Below are positions 53,320-61,190 of a DNA stretch of 61,190 bases, in pieces (position 1 is the first letter of the stretch; every line of letters starts with the position of its first letter). Position numbers and translations under genes: made by a program. The notes below the pieces were generated by a model. It was not told the origin of the DNA. It ran no database searches and worked only from the letters and a program-made list of their open reading frames with translations. The stretch covers positions 1 through 61,190 of the forward strand of contig VGVG01000007.1 of NCBI GenBank assembly GCA_016874055.1. Reading direction: 5' to 3'. Source of the stretch: Gammaproteobacteria bacterium (GTDB taxonomy: Bacteria; Pseudomonadota; Gammaproteobacteria; Steroidobacterales; Steroidobacteraceae).

Positions 53320-53505
53320 TCAAGATCGATCGTTACCCTCCTCGCTACCCAAAGGACTCTTTGAACGTCCCGCCTTTTTCAATGCCTCGCGCAGAATGAA
53401 CTCCACTTGACCGTTCACGCTACGAAGCTCATCCACAGCCCAGCGCTCGAGCTCCCCCCAGAGCGCCGGATCGATCCGCATCAAAAATGACTTTCGCTCA
53501 GCCAC
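53320..53505 (-). CDS. Ribbon-helix-helix (Arc-like) small DNA-binding protein
   Basis: The product is 61 residues from a GTG at 53505. KSFLMRIDPALWGELERWAV is the beta-strand and first helix and DELRSVNGQVEFILREALKK is the second helix of an Arc/MetJ-type fold. The tail (GRSKSPLGSEEGNDRS) is hydrophilic. It follows the SPFH gene by 27 bases on the same strand. I know small RHH proteins of this type behind SPFH genes, so it is likely the operon's own repressor; the promoter upstream carries a dyad that could be its site. Confidence 0.8.
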   Translation of the reverse strand: MAERKSFLMRIDPALWGELERWAVDELRSVNGQVEFILREALKKAGRSKSPLGSEEGNDRS

Positions 53506-53532
53506 GACGTATCCCGCGAACGCGAGTCGCCG

Positions 53533-54501
53533 TCAGCCGTAGAGCGTTCCAGTGTTGATGACAGGCTTCGCCTCGGAATCGCCGCAGAGCACGACCATGA
53601 GGTTGCTCACCATCGCGGCCTTGCGCTCGGCGTCGAGTTCGACGACGTTGCGCTCGGCAAGCGCAGCGAGAGCCGTCTCAACCATGCCGACGGCACCCTG
53701 CACGATCTTCTGTCGCGCGGCGAGCACCGCTTCGGCCTGCTGGCGACGCAGCATGGCCTGAGCAACCTCCGGCGCGTAAGCAAGATGCGTCAGGCGAGCC
53801 TCTTCGACCACCACGCCAGCTGGCGCGAGTCGCGTTTGCAACTCGGCCTGCAGCGCTTGCGAGACCTCATCGACGCCGCTGCGCAGCGTAATCTCGTGCT
53901 GTTCGCCGTGATCGTAGGCGTATTGACTGCCGAGGTGACGGACCGCTGACTCCGACTGGATGCGCACGTACTCATCGTAGTCATCGACGTCGAACATGGC
54001 TTGTGCGGTGTCCTGCACGCGCCACACCACAACCGCGGCGATCTCGATCGGGTTGCCCCGCTTGTCGTTGACCTTCAGGCGCTCGCCATTCAAGTTACGT
54101 GCGCGCAGCGAAATCTTCTTTCTTGGATTTTTCTTGATGGCGACCCGCGCACCGTCTTTGCCGACGGGCATCTGTATGCCACTGCCGTTCGAATAGAACG
54201 GATTACCGAAATGAAAGCCATCCTTGCGCACCGTGCCCTTGTAGTCGCCGAAGAGCACGAGCACACGTGCCTCGTTAGGCTGCAGCGTGAAGAACCCAGA
54301 CAAAGAAAAGAAAAACAGAGTGAGCAAGGCGAGGCCGATCGCGGCTGAGGAGCCTGCATCGGCGATGGCTGCGTGAACCATTCCGGCGACGCCGCCCGCC
54401 AGCAAGGCGATGACGATCGGCAGTGCTACCCAACCGCTGCCGACCGAAACTTCGCGTTCGCGACTGGCAGCGCGCGAGGGGGTGATTGAGGCTGATGACA
54501 T
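53533..54501 (-). CDS. SPFH (stomatin/prohibitin-like) membrane protein
   Basis: The ATG at 54501 follows AGGAGCGTC. The 322-residue protein has two N-terminal helices ([39 protein letters not shown]), then the SPFH domain starting [20 protein letters not shown] with [40 protein letters not shown] and [35 protein letters not shown] coiled-coil region at about 250-310 ([18 protein letters not shown]) follows. SPFH proteins form large ring scaffolds in the inner membrane that organise membrane domains or proteases. No NfeD partner gene is adjacent. Confidence 0.93.
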   Translation of the reverse strand: MSSASITPSRAASREREVSVGSGWVALPIVIALLAGGVAGMVHAAIADAGSSAAIGLALLTLFFFSLSGFFTLQPNEARVLVLFGDYKGTVRKDGFHFGNPFYSNGSGIQMPVGKDGARVAIKKNPRKKISLRARNLNGERLKVNDKRGNPIEIAAVVVWRVQDTAQAMFDVDDYDEYVRIQSESAVRHLGSQYAYDHGEQHEITLRSGVDEVSQALQAELQTRLAPAGVVVEEARLTHLAYAPEVAQAMLRRQQAEAVLAARQKIVQGAVGMVETALAALAERNVVELDAERKAAMVSNLMVVLCGDSEAKPVINTGTLYG

Positions 54502-54561
54502 GATCGACGCTCCTGACTGGGGGGTGGGGAAACCACCGTGGGTCCCATCCCAATAGCGTAG

Positions 54562-54590
54562 ATATTATACTGATATCACTTAAGTATCAA
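54562..54590 (-). promoter_or_regulatory. Sigma-70 promoter of the SPFH gene with an internal dyad
   Basis: On the reverse strand TTGATA (54590-54585), exactly 17 bases, then TAATAT (54567-54562) form a near-consensus -35/-10 pair, about 60 bases before the SPFH start. The spacer contains ACTTAAGT, a perfect 8-base palindrome, flanked by TGAT and ATCA (inverted repeat arms). A repressor bound here would block the polymerase. The RHH protein encoded in the same operon is a candidate. The region is the most AT-rich in this area. Confidence 0.72.
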
Positions 54591-54607
54591 GTACCGTTTT
54601 AAATTGG

Positions 54608-54681
54608 CGCGCCCGGAGAGATTCGAACTCCCGACCTCATGGTTCGTAGCCATGCGCTCTATCCAACTGAGCTACGGGCGC
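54608..54681 (-). tRNA. tRNA-Arg (anticodon ACG)
   Basis: Reverse-strand cloverleaf: acceptor GCGCCCG/CGGGCGC, D arm GCTC/GAGC, anticodon stem CATGG/CCATG with loop CTACGAA (anticodon ACG, 54645-54647), T arm GGGAG/CTCTC. The A34 would be deaminated to inosine by TadA to read CGU, CGC and CGA. CCA is not encoded. Outside the anticodon arm the body is nearly the same as tRNA-Arg(UCG) at 15414-15487. Confidence 0.96.
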
Positions 54682-54772
54682 GTCCTCTGAAAAAAGGCGC
54701 GAATCCTACCACAACACCCCGCACGCGCGAGGCCCCAGGGGTGTGGGATCCATCAGACGTTCGGCGGGGAAG

Positions 54773-55927
54773 TTAATAGTCCCCCAACCTCGCCAACCGG
54801 TCGAGATGGTAGCTCTGATCGCCAAAGGCCTGCTCGAGCGTGCGTGCGCGCTTGATGTAGAGCCCGATGTCGTGGGCATCGGTCATGCCGATGCCGCCGT
54901 GCATCTGAATCGCCTCGTTGGTCGCAAGCTCGGCCACCTGCGAAGCCTTCGCCTTCGCCATGCTGGCAAGTGCCGGTCCTTGTGCCGCAAGCGACGACGC
55001 CGGATCGGCATCGAGCGCGAGCAGAGCCTCTTGGACCAGCGATCGCGCGAGCTGCAGTTCGACGAACCAGTTCGCCGCACGATGCTGCAGTGCCTGATAG
55101 CTGCCGATTAGTTTGCCGAACTGCGAGCGATCTTTGAGGTAGCGCAGCGTGCGTGCAAACGCTTCTTCGCTGATCCCCAGCAGTTCGGCGGCCAGCCCCG
55201 CGTTGATGATGTCCGCGAACCACTCGAGCGTAGCGGCGGGCGCAGCCGCGCCGCCGAGCAGAGCCTCTACGCCAAGCTCAACGCCATCGAGCACGATCTC
55301 GCCGCAGTTACGGCCATCGACCATGGGCGTGACCTCGATACGCAATCGCGCAGTATGGCGCGGCACGATGAATACGCCGAGTCCCTCGCGATCGCTTGCC
55401 TCGCCGGTGATCCGACAGACCATAAGAAACCGATCGACCGAGGACACGTCAGCAATGCTGCGTTTACAGCCGTTCAGCAGCCAGCCGCCCGCCGTCGATC
55501 GGGCAGCGGTCGCCACGCAGAAGGGATCGAAATGCGGCCGCTCGTCCCAGGCCAAAGAAAATGTTAGCGAACCCTCGATGATCTGCGGCAATAGCGCTGC
55601 CTGCTCTGCCGCGCGGCCGAATAACTGAATCGCCGTAGCAGCGCACAGCACCGTCGAATTCATGGGCGTAACACTGAGGTGACGCCCCAACTGCTCGAGC
55701 ACGATACCGAGCCCTTCAAAGCCTAAACCCGCACCGCCCTGCGATTCGCGGATGGCAATGCCCGGCCAGCCCATGCCGACGATCTCGCGCCAAAGTTCCG
55801 GGTCGAAGGCCTGCTCATGGGTGCGTTCGCGCCAAACGCGAAACTGCGCGATGGATGCGCGATCGGCGAGAAACTCAGCCGCGGAGCGGCTGAGCATTTC
55901 CTGTTCTTCGGTCAATGACAATGGCAT
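54773..55927 (-). CDS. Acyl-CoA dehydrogenase (small partner type)
   Basis: The ATG at 55927 gives 384 residues; a longer open frame runs into the next gene and is not used. Acyl-CoA dehydrogenase features are [44 protein letters not shown] and a C-terminal [49 protein letters not shown] also fits. The middle domain is less conserved. It sits seven bases behind a second acyl-CoA dehydrogenase; such pairs often form a hetero-tetramer in which only one partner is catalytic, as in steroid side-chain degradation. The substrate is unknown. Confidence 0.9.
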   Translation of the reverse strand: MPLSLTEEQEMLSRSAAEFLADRASIAQFRVWRERTHEQAFDPELWREIVGMGWPGIAIRESQGGAGLGFEGLGIVLEQLGRHLSVTPMNSTVLCAATAIQLFGRAAEQAALLPQIIEGSLTFSLAWDERPHFDPFCVATAARSTAGGWLLNGCKRSIADVSSVDRFLMVCRITGEASDREGLGVFIVPRHTARLRIEVTPMVDGRNCGEIVLDGVELGVEALLGGAAAPAATLEWFADIINAGLAAELLGISEEAFARTLRYLKDRSQFGKLIGSYQALQHRAANWFVELQLARSLVQEALLALDADPASSLAAQGPALASMAKAKASQVAELATNEAIQMHGGIGMTDAHDIGLYIKRARTLEQAFGDQSYHLDRLARLGDY

Positions 55928-55934
55928 AGCGACC

Positions 55935-57107
55935 TCATAGACCCAGCACGCGCTTGGCGATGATATTGAGCTGGATCTCGGACGTACCGCCCTCGATCGA
56001 ATTGCCCTTGGAGCGCAGCCAGTCTGATGCCCAGGCCTCGCCCATGGGACCGCGCGCATCCCACTGCAGGGCCGTAGCCCCCTCGATATCGAGATGCAGC
56101 TCGTTCCGTCGCTTGTTGAGTTCAGTACCGAAATATTTGACGGCCGAGGCCATGGCGCCCATACCCGCCGCATTGCGCGTGCGCGCCGCTTGCGCGAGCA
56201 TAATCCGAAACGCTGCCGAGTCCAGCTCGAAGCGCGCGAGCAAATGACGCAGTCCGCCATTACGCAATTTGCCGTTGGCATCGATACCAAATATTTTGAG
56301 CGCACGCTGCGCAAGCGTAGTGCCGTTGATGAGGCTGCCAAGCCCGGAAATCATCTCGCGCTCGTGCGAGAGCAAATAAGTGGCGATCACCCAGCCCTGC
56401 CCTTCTTCACCCACGCGATGTGACTTCTCAACACGCACGTTCTCGAAGAACACTTCGCAGAATGGCGAGGCGCCGCTGATCAGCTTGATTGGGCGCGCCG
56501 TGGCGCCGGGCGTACGCATGTCGAACAGTACGAAACTGATGCCCTCGTGCTTGGGCACGCTGGTGTTGGTACGCACGAGACAGAACATCCAATCCGCTTC
56601 ATCACCATGCGACGTCCATATTTTTTGGCCGTTGACGAGATAGTGATCGCCGCGATCTTCAGCGCGCGTCATGAGGCTTGCCAGATCCGAACCCGAGTTA
56701 GGTTCGGAGTAACCCTGACACCAGCGGATGTCGCCGCGCACGATCTCCGGCAAAAATCGGCGCTTCTGCGCCTCGCTGCCGAACTTGAGCAGCACGGGCC
56801 CCAGCATGCTGATGCCAAAGCTGAAGAGCGGCGTCGGCGCACCGATGCGTCGCATCTCCTCGCGCAGCACGGCTGACTGCTCGCGCGATAACCCACCGCC
56901 GCCGTATTCAGCCGGCCACTCGGGCACCGTCCAGCCCCGCGAGGCCATCGCGGCGCACCACGCTGGCTGAGCGGAGTGCACAGGCTTGGGATTGCGTCCA
57001 CCGGTGTAGAGGTCGCCGATCGGAATCGCAGCACCGCGCAGCGCGGGCGGGCAATGGGCTTCGAGCCAGTGGCGAACGTCGTGACGAAAAGCATCGAGTT
57101 CTTGCAT
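55935..57107 (-). CDS. Acyl-CoA dehydrogenase (large partner type)
   Basis: The ATG at 57107 starts MQELDAFRHDVRHWLEAHCP. The 390-residue protein has WCQGYSEPNSGSDLASLMTRAE, NGQKIWTSHGDEADWMFCLVRT, EVFFENVRVEKSHRVGEEGQGWVIA and the final GGTSEIQLNIIAKRVLGL. This is FadE-type, acting on branched or bulky acyl-CoA. It is followed by the other dehydrogenase, and its 5' region is divergent from the iron alcohol dehydrogenase gene with 76 bases between, probably a shared promoter region. Confidence 0.92.
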   Translation of the reverse strand: MQELDAFRHDVRHWLEAHCPPALRGAAIPIGDLYTGGRNPKPVHSAQPAWCAAMASRGWTVPEWPAEYGGGGLSREQSAVLREEMRRIGAPTPLFSFGISMLGPVLLKFGSEAQKRRFLPEIVRGDIRWCQGYSEPNSGSDLASLMTRAEDRGDHYLVNGQKIWTSHGDEADWMFCLVRTNTSVPKHEGISFVLFDMRTPGATARPIKLISGASPFCEVFFENVRVEKSHRVGEEGQGWVIATYLLSHEREMISGLGSLINGTTLAQRALKIFGIDANGKLRNGGLRHLLARFELDSAAFRIMLAQAARTRNAAGMGAMASAVKYFGTELNKRRNELHLDIEGATALQWDARGPMGEAWASDWLRSKGNSIEGGTSEIQLNIIAKRVLGL

Positions 57108-57183
57108 CAGCCGATTATGGTGCCATTCGCGGCGGGATGGCAGACTGCAGCGACCCGTCAAGAGCAGCAAGGCAGAGCCCCGC

Positions 57184-58362
57184 ATGGCGAGCGTGAAATT
57201 CAGCACGACGAGCGATATCGTTTTTGGCGCCGGTAGCCTCGGTGAAATCGGCGCGATGGCGAAGCACAGTGGGATTCGTCACGCCTTGCTCGTGACAGAC
57301 GGCGGCATCGCCGCGCGACATATGCACGCTCCCGCCCTCGCGAGCCTCGAGGCGGCGGGCGTCGCGGTGAACATTTACTCCGAAGTCGTTGCCGACCCTC
57401 CAACCGAGATCGTGCTCGCGGCCACGGCGGCAGCCCAAAGGGCGGGTTGTGACGGTGTGATCGGCTTTGGCGGTGGCAGTAGTATGGACACGGCAAAACT
57501 CGTCGCCGTGCTGATTTGCGGCGAGCAGTCGCTCGAGACGATGTACGGCGTCGACAAGGTGAACTCGCGCCGCCGGCCGCTCATTCAGGTGCCGACCACC
57601 GCGGGAACAGGATCCGAAGTCACCATGGTCGCCGTGGTCACCACCGGTGCCACCACCAAAATGGGCGTGGTCAGTCGTACGCTCTTAGCCGATCGGGTGA
57701 TCCTCGATCCGCTGCTCACGCTGTCGATGCCGGCACCGGTCACGGCAGCAACGGGCATCGATGCGATGGTGCATGCCATCGAGGCCTACACCAGCCTGCA
57801 TCTCAAAAATCCGCTCTCTGACATGCTCGCGCGCGAGGCCTTGCGACTACTTGCAACGAATATCGAGTGCGCGGTGTTCAACCCCACGGATGTCGAGGCG
57901 CGCGGTGCGATGCTGCTAGGTGCCATGTATGCGGGACAGGCCTTTGCCAACGCGCCGGTCGCGGCCGTACACGCACTCGCCTACCCTTTGGGCGGCAACT
58001 ATCACATTGCTCACGGGCTGAGTAATTCTTTGGTGCTGCCGCATGTGCTGCGCTTCAATGAGCCAGCGGCCGAGCCGCTCTATCGCGAACTTCTACCGCT
58101 GGTGTTCGACGCGAGCGCCAGAGCAACCTATAGCGCGCCCAATGAGACCGCGGGCGGATCTGCGTCTCGCCTGCTCGCCGATCATTTTCTCTCGCTAGCA
58201 CACCGACTCGGCATTGCGACGCAGTTGCACGAGATGAATATCCCGCGCAGCGATCTGCCGCGCCTTGCCGCCGAGGCTATGCTGCAGCAGCGACTGCTCG
58301 TCAACAACCCGCGCGTGCTCAGCGAGACCGATGTGCTCGCGATCTACGAACAGGCTTTTTGA
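57184..58362 (+). CDS. Iron-containing alcohol dehydrogenase
   Basis: The 392-residue protein has the group III fold: VFGAGSLGEIGAMAKHSGIRHALLVTD, GFGGGSSMDTAKLVA for NAD binding, QVPTTAGTGSEVTMVAVVTT and metal ligands in GIDAMVHAIEAYTS, HALAYPLGGNYHIAHGLSNSLV and LRFN. The metal site (Asp and three His) appears complete. It oxidises an alcohol or reduces an aldehyde with NAD(P). It pairs with the thioesterase gene downstream. Confidence 0.94.
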   Translation: MASVKFSTTSDIVFGAGSLGEIGAMAKHSGIRHALLVTDGGIAARHMHAPALASLEAAGVAVNIYSEVVADPPTEIVLAATAAAQRAGCDGVIGFGGGSSMDTAKLVAVLICGEQSLETMYGVDKVNSRRRPLIQVPTTAGTGSEVTMVAVVTTGATTKMGVVSRTLLADRVILDPLLTLSMPAPVTAATGIDAMVHAIEAYTSLHLKNPLSDMLAREALRLLATNIECAVFNPTDVEARGAMLLGAMYAGQAFANAPVAAVHALAYPLGGNYHIAHGLSNSLVLPHVLRFNEPAAEPLYRELLPLVFDASARATYSAPNETAGGSASRLLADHFLSLAHRLGIATQLHEMNIPRSDLPRLAAEAMLQQRLLVNNPRVLSETDVLAIYEQAF

Positions 58363-58418
58363 GCGACTCCGTTTTCGATAGGCCCTATTTTCGAGAAACC
58401 CTAGCGAGAACTCACCAC

Positions 58419-58856
58419 ATGAGCGAACCCGGACAAACCCGCGCCGACTATGTTTATTTTCAGTCGATGACGACGCGCTGGATGGACAACGACGCCTATC
58501 AGCACATCAACAACGCGGTCTATTACAGTTTCTTTGATACGGTCGCCAACAATTTTTTGATCGAGCACGGCGCGCTCGACATCGGCAAGTCTGCGGTGGT
58601 CGGCTTCATCGTCGCCTCCTCGTGCAGCTACCGCAAACCCATCGCCTACCCGGCAAGGCTCGACGCCGCATTCCGCGTGAATCGCATCGGCACGAGCTCG
58701 GTGGAGTATGGCGTCGCCGTGTTCGAAGAAAACGCCGCGGAGCCCGCCGCGTTCGGCACCTACACGCACGTCTTCGTCGAACGCGAGAGCGGCAAATCGG
58801 TGCCGATCCCTGAAAAAATCAGGGAGGTGATTGAACTTGCGCGAGTGTCCGGATAG
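58419..58856 (+). CDS. Acyl-CoA thioesterase, hot-dog fold (YbgC/4HBT type)
   Basis: The ATG at 58419 gives 145 residues. A TTG at 58359 that overlaps the previous stop (TTGA) would add 20. The hot-dog domain has YFQSMTTRWMDNDAYQHINNAVYYSFFDT with the catalytic DNDxxxHxNN motif, IVASSCSYRKPIAYPARLDA and TYTHVFVERESGKSVPIPEKIRE. It hydrolyses an acyl-CoA or aromatic CoA ester. It is the last gene whose composition fits the main part of the window. Confidence 0.9.
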   Translation: MSEPGQTRADYVYFQSMTTRWMDNDAYQHINNAVYYSFFDTVANNFLIEHGALDIGKSAVVGFIVASSCSYRKPIAYPARLDAAFRVNRIGTSSVEYGVAVFEENAAEPAAFGTYTHVFVERESGKSVPIPEKIREVIELARVSG

Positions 58857-58952
58857 GAGACTGGCGGAGAGAGAGTGAAGGGTAATGTCGGCGAGGCTAC
58901 CACCTACTGAATCCGGCGTCCCTTGAATTGTTGGACCGGTAGCGGGTCACTG

Positions 58953-60173
58953 TTAGCGTTCCATTGTCGTGGCAGCGTTGCTGAAAGTCCAATTGCCGGA
59001 GACTTGGCAATTCGCAGCTGAGATCAACTCCAGCTTAAGCGTGGTGGCCGTTGGCAATGTCAATATCAGGATGCCGTTGGGTTTTGACACCGGTAACCCA
59101 CCGGCCGACTGTCCTTGCGCAAAACTGCCAATGCAATAGACACTGCCGTCGGACACCATGTCGGCAAAGTCTCTGTTGATTAGGCCAGAGGGCTGTGTGG
59201 CGTACGTGTACAAGCCCATTGCCATGCCGACAATGCTGCTGCCGGCGCTCATGATGGGTTGGGTCGGGTCAACGTAGTCGTGGGCGAGTGCGACCATCGG
59301 GCTCATGTCAGTGGAGTTGCTGTGGTACTTTCCGGGAATAAACCAGTTGCCCTGCGCTTTCCCAGCGAGATCTTGCATGTGGCTTCCTCCGATCGGGAGC
59401 GCGGTTCGCATGCGGGTGCCAAACACGTTTCCTGTTTTGGCCTCGATGGCTCTGCGTACACCAGGGGCAAAAAACTCCAGGGGTGAAACCCAATATGGGT
59501 AATACGCGTCGTAGTGGGTCAAATTGATAAACGCCGCAGGTGTGCGGCGCGTATCCATGGTGCCGAAATCAACGCCTGCCGAATCCGGCCCAGCACCAAA
59601 CGTCTCGCCAGATTCCAGCGGGATGTTCAAGCCGACGCGGCGGCAGGTTGTGACTGTGGCTGTTCCTTCGTTGAAGGAATTGCATGTGGCGGAACTTTTG
59701 TCAAATTCTGTTTTCAGCTTGCCGCTGATAGTACTGAGATGACCGAAATAAACCCGAATCTCGCGGCACGGGTAGAGGTAAATCTGGTAGTTCTTGCCTC
59801 CTGTACTGAACGAGACTTCCCAAATTTCGGTCACTGTCAATTTCCCAGGGGATTTGACCAGCTTGGGCACGGCAGTCTGACCTGGCAGCGTCATGGAGAA
59901 CGCCGAATGTTTGGCCGGAAACATGTGAATGGGCGTAGACATGAAGCCCAGCGGGCGAAAGGCCAGAAAATCCGCCAAATCAATGGGGCTGCTATCGAAG
60001 AACGCAAGCGACAGGTCTTGCGGACAACTTGCCACGTAGTCCGGGCCGTTGGGGGCTGCGGCTGGCGGTGGTGATGTTTCGGGAGCAGAACCACCACCAC
60101 AACCACCAAGGCAACTTGTCAAGGTTAGAACGCACGCTGTTGTCATCAGTAACATTTTGGCGGAGCACTTCAT
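58953..60173 (-). CDS. Secreted lipoprotein of unknown function
   Basis: The product is 406 residues. A lipoprotein signal ends LTLTSC, followed by GGCGGGSAPETSPPPAAAP, a Pro-rich spacer. The mature part is not recognised. Segments such as FRPLGFMSTPIHMFPAKHSAF and CREIRVYFGHLSTISGKL recall the beta-sheet scaffold of M23-type metallopeptidase folds (FGHLSxI), but a full metal site is not seen. Several cysteines (TCNSFNEGTATVTTCRR) suggest disulfides in the periplasm. Base composition and codon choice differ from the genes before 58.9 kb. It has no operon partner. Confidence 0.68.
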   Translation of the reverse strand: MKCSAKMLLMTTACVLTLTSCLGGCGGGSAPETSPPPAAAPNGPDYVASCPQDLSLAFFDSSPIDLADFLAFRPLGFMSTPIHMFPAKHSAFSMTLPGQTAVPKLVKSPGKLTVTEIWEVSFSTGGKNYQIYLYPCREIRVYFGHLSTISGKLKTEFDKSSATCNSFNEGTATVTTCRRVGLNIPLESGETFGAGPDSAGVDFGTMDTRRTPAAFINLTHYDAYYPYWVSPLEFFAPGVRRAIEAKTGNVFGTRMRTALPIGGSHMQDLAGKAQGNWFIPGKYHSNSTDMSPMVALAHDYVDPTQPIMSAGSSIVGMAMGLYTYATQPSGLINRDFADMVSDGSVYCIGSFAQGQSAGGLPVSKPNGILILTLPTATTLKLELISAANCQVSGNWTFSNAATTMER

Positions 60174-60766
60174 TTTGTCCTGGCTTTCCCTGGTTGGGCC
60201 TTTGTCCTAGATAACTTCCAAACATACTCGTGGCCAGACTAAGAACGAATGGATTTTTCTGGAGGTTGGTTTTTTTGCCGCCTGCCTACAAGCGTTGAAA
60301 ATTCAACGCGACATGCGGGAGTACCTTTTCCCTTGACCGCTCCTCTCGAGCGCCGATGTCGCGGTGGAATGCCTCGAAACTTCCCGTATCGCATCTCCAT
60401 AACAACCTGCCGCCCGCGATACGGGGAAGCGGAATCAATCCGGCGGGTAACCGCACTCAGCGGACATGCCATCGGTCGGTTCTCAGAAGCCTCGTGCGGC
60501 GGCTGTTGGCCAAGAGCGTACAGTCAACTTGATCCAGCCGAACGGCCGCAACCGCAAACAAACAAAGACAATAATCTTTTTAAGAGAGCGCGCAAGTTCC
60601 CTCTCAGCGCTGTATCGCTCATAACGGGGATACGATACGTAGTTGAGCCCAGGCCCGTTGCTGCTCTTCGTTCACTCGCACTCTCCCGGAGTTTTCTCTG
60701 ACCCGCCGACCATTCTTTTAAGGTCGTTCGTCCACATTCAGGTGTAAGCCCGCGGGACCGGGACTC
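60174..60766 (+). other. Gene-free stretch between the lipoprotein and the accA fragment
   Basis: No frame here looks like a real protein; the longest is about 150 codons but low in protein character. An AAAATTCAAC palindromic-looking motif at 60294-60312 (GTTGAAAATTCAAC) is the only local structure noticed. It follows the compositional change and may be decayed or foreign sequence. Confidence 0.5.
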
Positions 60767-60982
60767 CTAAACTGGTTTGGGGGGGTACCCCGGGGGTGGG
60801 GTCGGCCACGGCGAGAGGTTGGAGAAGATCTGCTCGGTGAGCTGCTTGCTCTTCTTTTTTTCCAGCTGGGCGATTTCTTCCGTCAGGTTGACGCCGCTGC
60901 CAGAGGTGGCGAAGCGCAGCTCCTCGATCTTCTGCTGAAGCTCGGCAATGGGCTGCTCAAAATCTAGATAATTGAGGTTCAT
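60767..60982 (-). pseudogene. accA: 5' fragment of accA, broken after about 58 codons
   Basis: The ATG at 60982 starts [20 protein letters not shown], the invariant beginning of acetyl-CoA carboxylase carboxyltransferase subunit alpha, and continues through [25 protein letters not shown]. Normally W is followed by QxxQLARHPxRPYTLDY. Here the frame leaves homology ([12 protein letters not shown]) and stops. The DNA there is a run of C and G (around 60780-60800) that still resembles the expected RHPQRPY coding sequence with small indels, so the gene is frameshifted or mis-sequenced. AccA is essential, so another intact copy must exist if this is real. Confidence 0.85.
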
Positions 60983-61049
60983 GGCTAGTGAAGTCTTGGG
61001 GACTGGAATCCGATGGCAGATAATGCGCCATCACCCCGGAGGATTCGCC

Positions 61050-61190
61050 ATGCCAGAGGCTGTACTGGACCCCCGTCTGCAGGAACTGCTGGACAAACAG
61101 GCGCTGCAGGAGCTGGTGCATGCCTACTGCAATGCCGCGGACCGGCATGACCACGCCAAGATGCGCGCGCTCTACCACGAGGACGCGATC
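61050..61190 (+). CDS. SnoaL-like/NTF2-fold protein, N-terminal part
   Basis: The ATG at 61050 sits behind a strong site (GGAGGATTCGCC). Forty-seven residues are inside the window: LQELLDKQALQELVHAYCNA, ADRHDHAKMRALYHEDA. This is the start of the nuclear-transport-factor-2/SnoaL-like fold (LxxxxAIxxLxxxYxxAxDxxDxxxxxxLFxxDA), which includes ring-hydroxylating dioxygenase small subunits, polyketide cyclases and dehydratases. Leucine is coded almost only by CTG, unlike the CTC-rich genes in the main part of the window. It is divergent from the accA fragment. Confidence 0.8.
   Translation, partial: MPEAVLDPRLQELLDKQALQELVHAYCNAADRHDHAKMRALYHEDAI

Noticed and set aside
60778-60800. Possible vector polylinker (GGTACC next to CCGGG)
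   Set aside because: The order and flanks do not match a common polylinker, and the sequence can be explained as an error-bearing accA segment.
1-61190. CRISPR arrays, insertion sequences, phage genes or toxin-antitoxin pairs
   Set aside because: No regular repeat-spacer array, transposase or integrase motif was seen; the single RHH protein has no toxin next to it.

Overview
The window is GC-rich, densely packed bacterial chromosome that reads as an aerobic gammaproteobacterium. The indications are a TonB-dependent receptor, families common in that class (DUF6491, DUF6763, NnrU, VIT/CCC1, BipA, YebC), CoA-ester catabolism genes and many ATGA/GTGA stop-start overlaps. No insertion sequence, phage or CRISPR array was recognised. 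The species cannot be named from the sequence alone.

Layout. 1-3.5 kb: the start of a TonB receptor, a small membrane protein, and a decayed piece of a bacteriochlorophyll cluster (bchP with two in-frame TAG codons and the 3' tail of a pucC-like gene). 3.5-8.5 kb: gamma-carbonic anhydrase, a DUF6491 lipoprotein, a Yip1 membrane protein and a MacAB-type exporter (adaptor, ATPase, permease). 8.5-15.4 kb: a beta-propeller protein, two divergent related short-chain dehydrogenases, gamma-glutamyltransferase, glutathione peroxidase, NnrU and an MFS exporter. 15.4-21.3 kb: tRNA-Arg(UCG), then a compact molybdenum-cofactor operon moeA-moaA-moaC-(mobA-moaD)-(moaE-moeB-rhodanese), in which five functions are carried by two fusion proteins. 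A perfect 10-bp hairpin contains the moeA start codon. 21.3-23.7 kb: proBA.

23.7-29 kb: an acidic DUF6763 protein, a VIT-family transporter and a two-subunit molybdopterin enzyme of the pyrogallol/phloroglucinol transhydroxylase type. Its large subunit carries an extra N-terminal SCP2-like domain. It is a plausible client of the nearby cofactor operon, as is an orphan [2Fe-2S] subunit (39.4 kb) of the xanthine-oxidase family. 29-37 kb: htpX behind a heat-shock-like promoter, then a six-gene, translationally coupled lipid-modification operon (desaturase, FAD protein, DUF1365, cyclopropane-synthase-like methyltransferase, FAD-linked oxidase, VOC protein). 37-51.7 kb: housekeeping and catabolic genes, including cytochrome c, TesB, ferredoxin-NADP reductase, GABA aminotransferase, an AraC regulator, an ABC exporter, cytochrome c' and BipA.

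51.7-58.9 kb: DUF1295, YebC, a 0.7-kb gene-free stretch, an SPFH protein with a ribbon-helix-helix protein behind a strong promoter that contains a dyad, tRNA-Arg(ACG), two acyl-CoA dehydrogenases, an iron alcohol dehydrogenase and a thioesterase. After about 58.9 kb codon usage changes. A lipoprotein of unknown function, a broken accA and the start of a SnoaL-like gene follow, and this end may be acquired or misjoined sequence.
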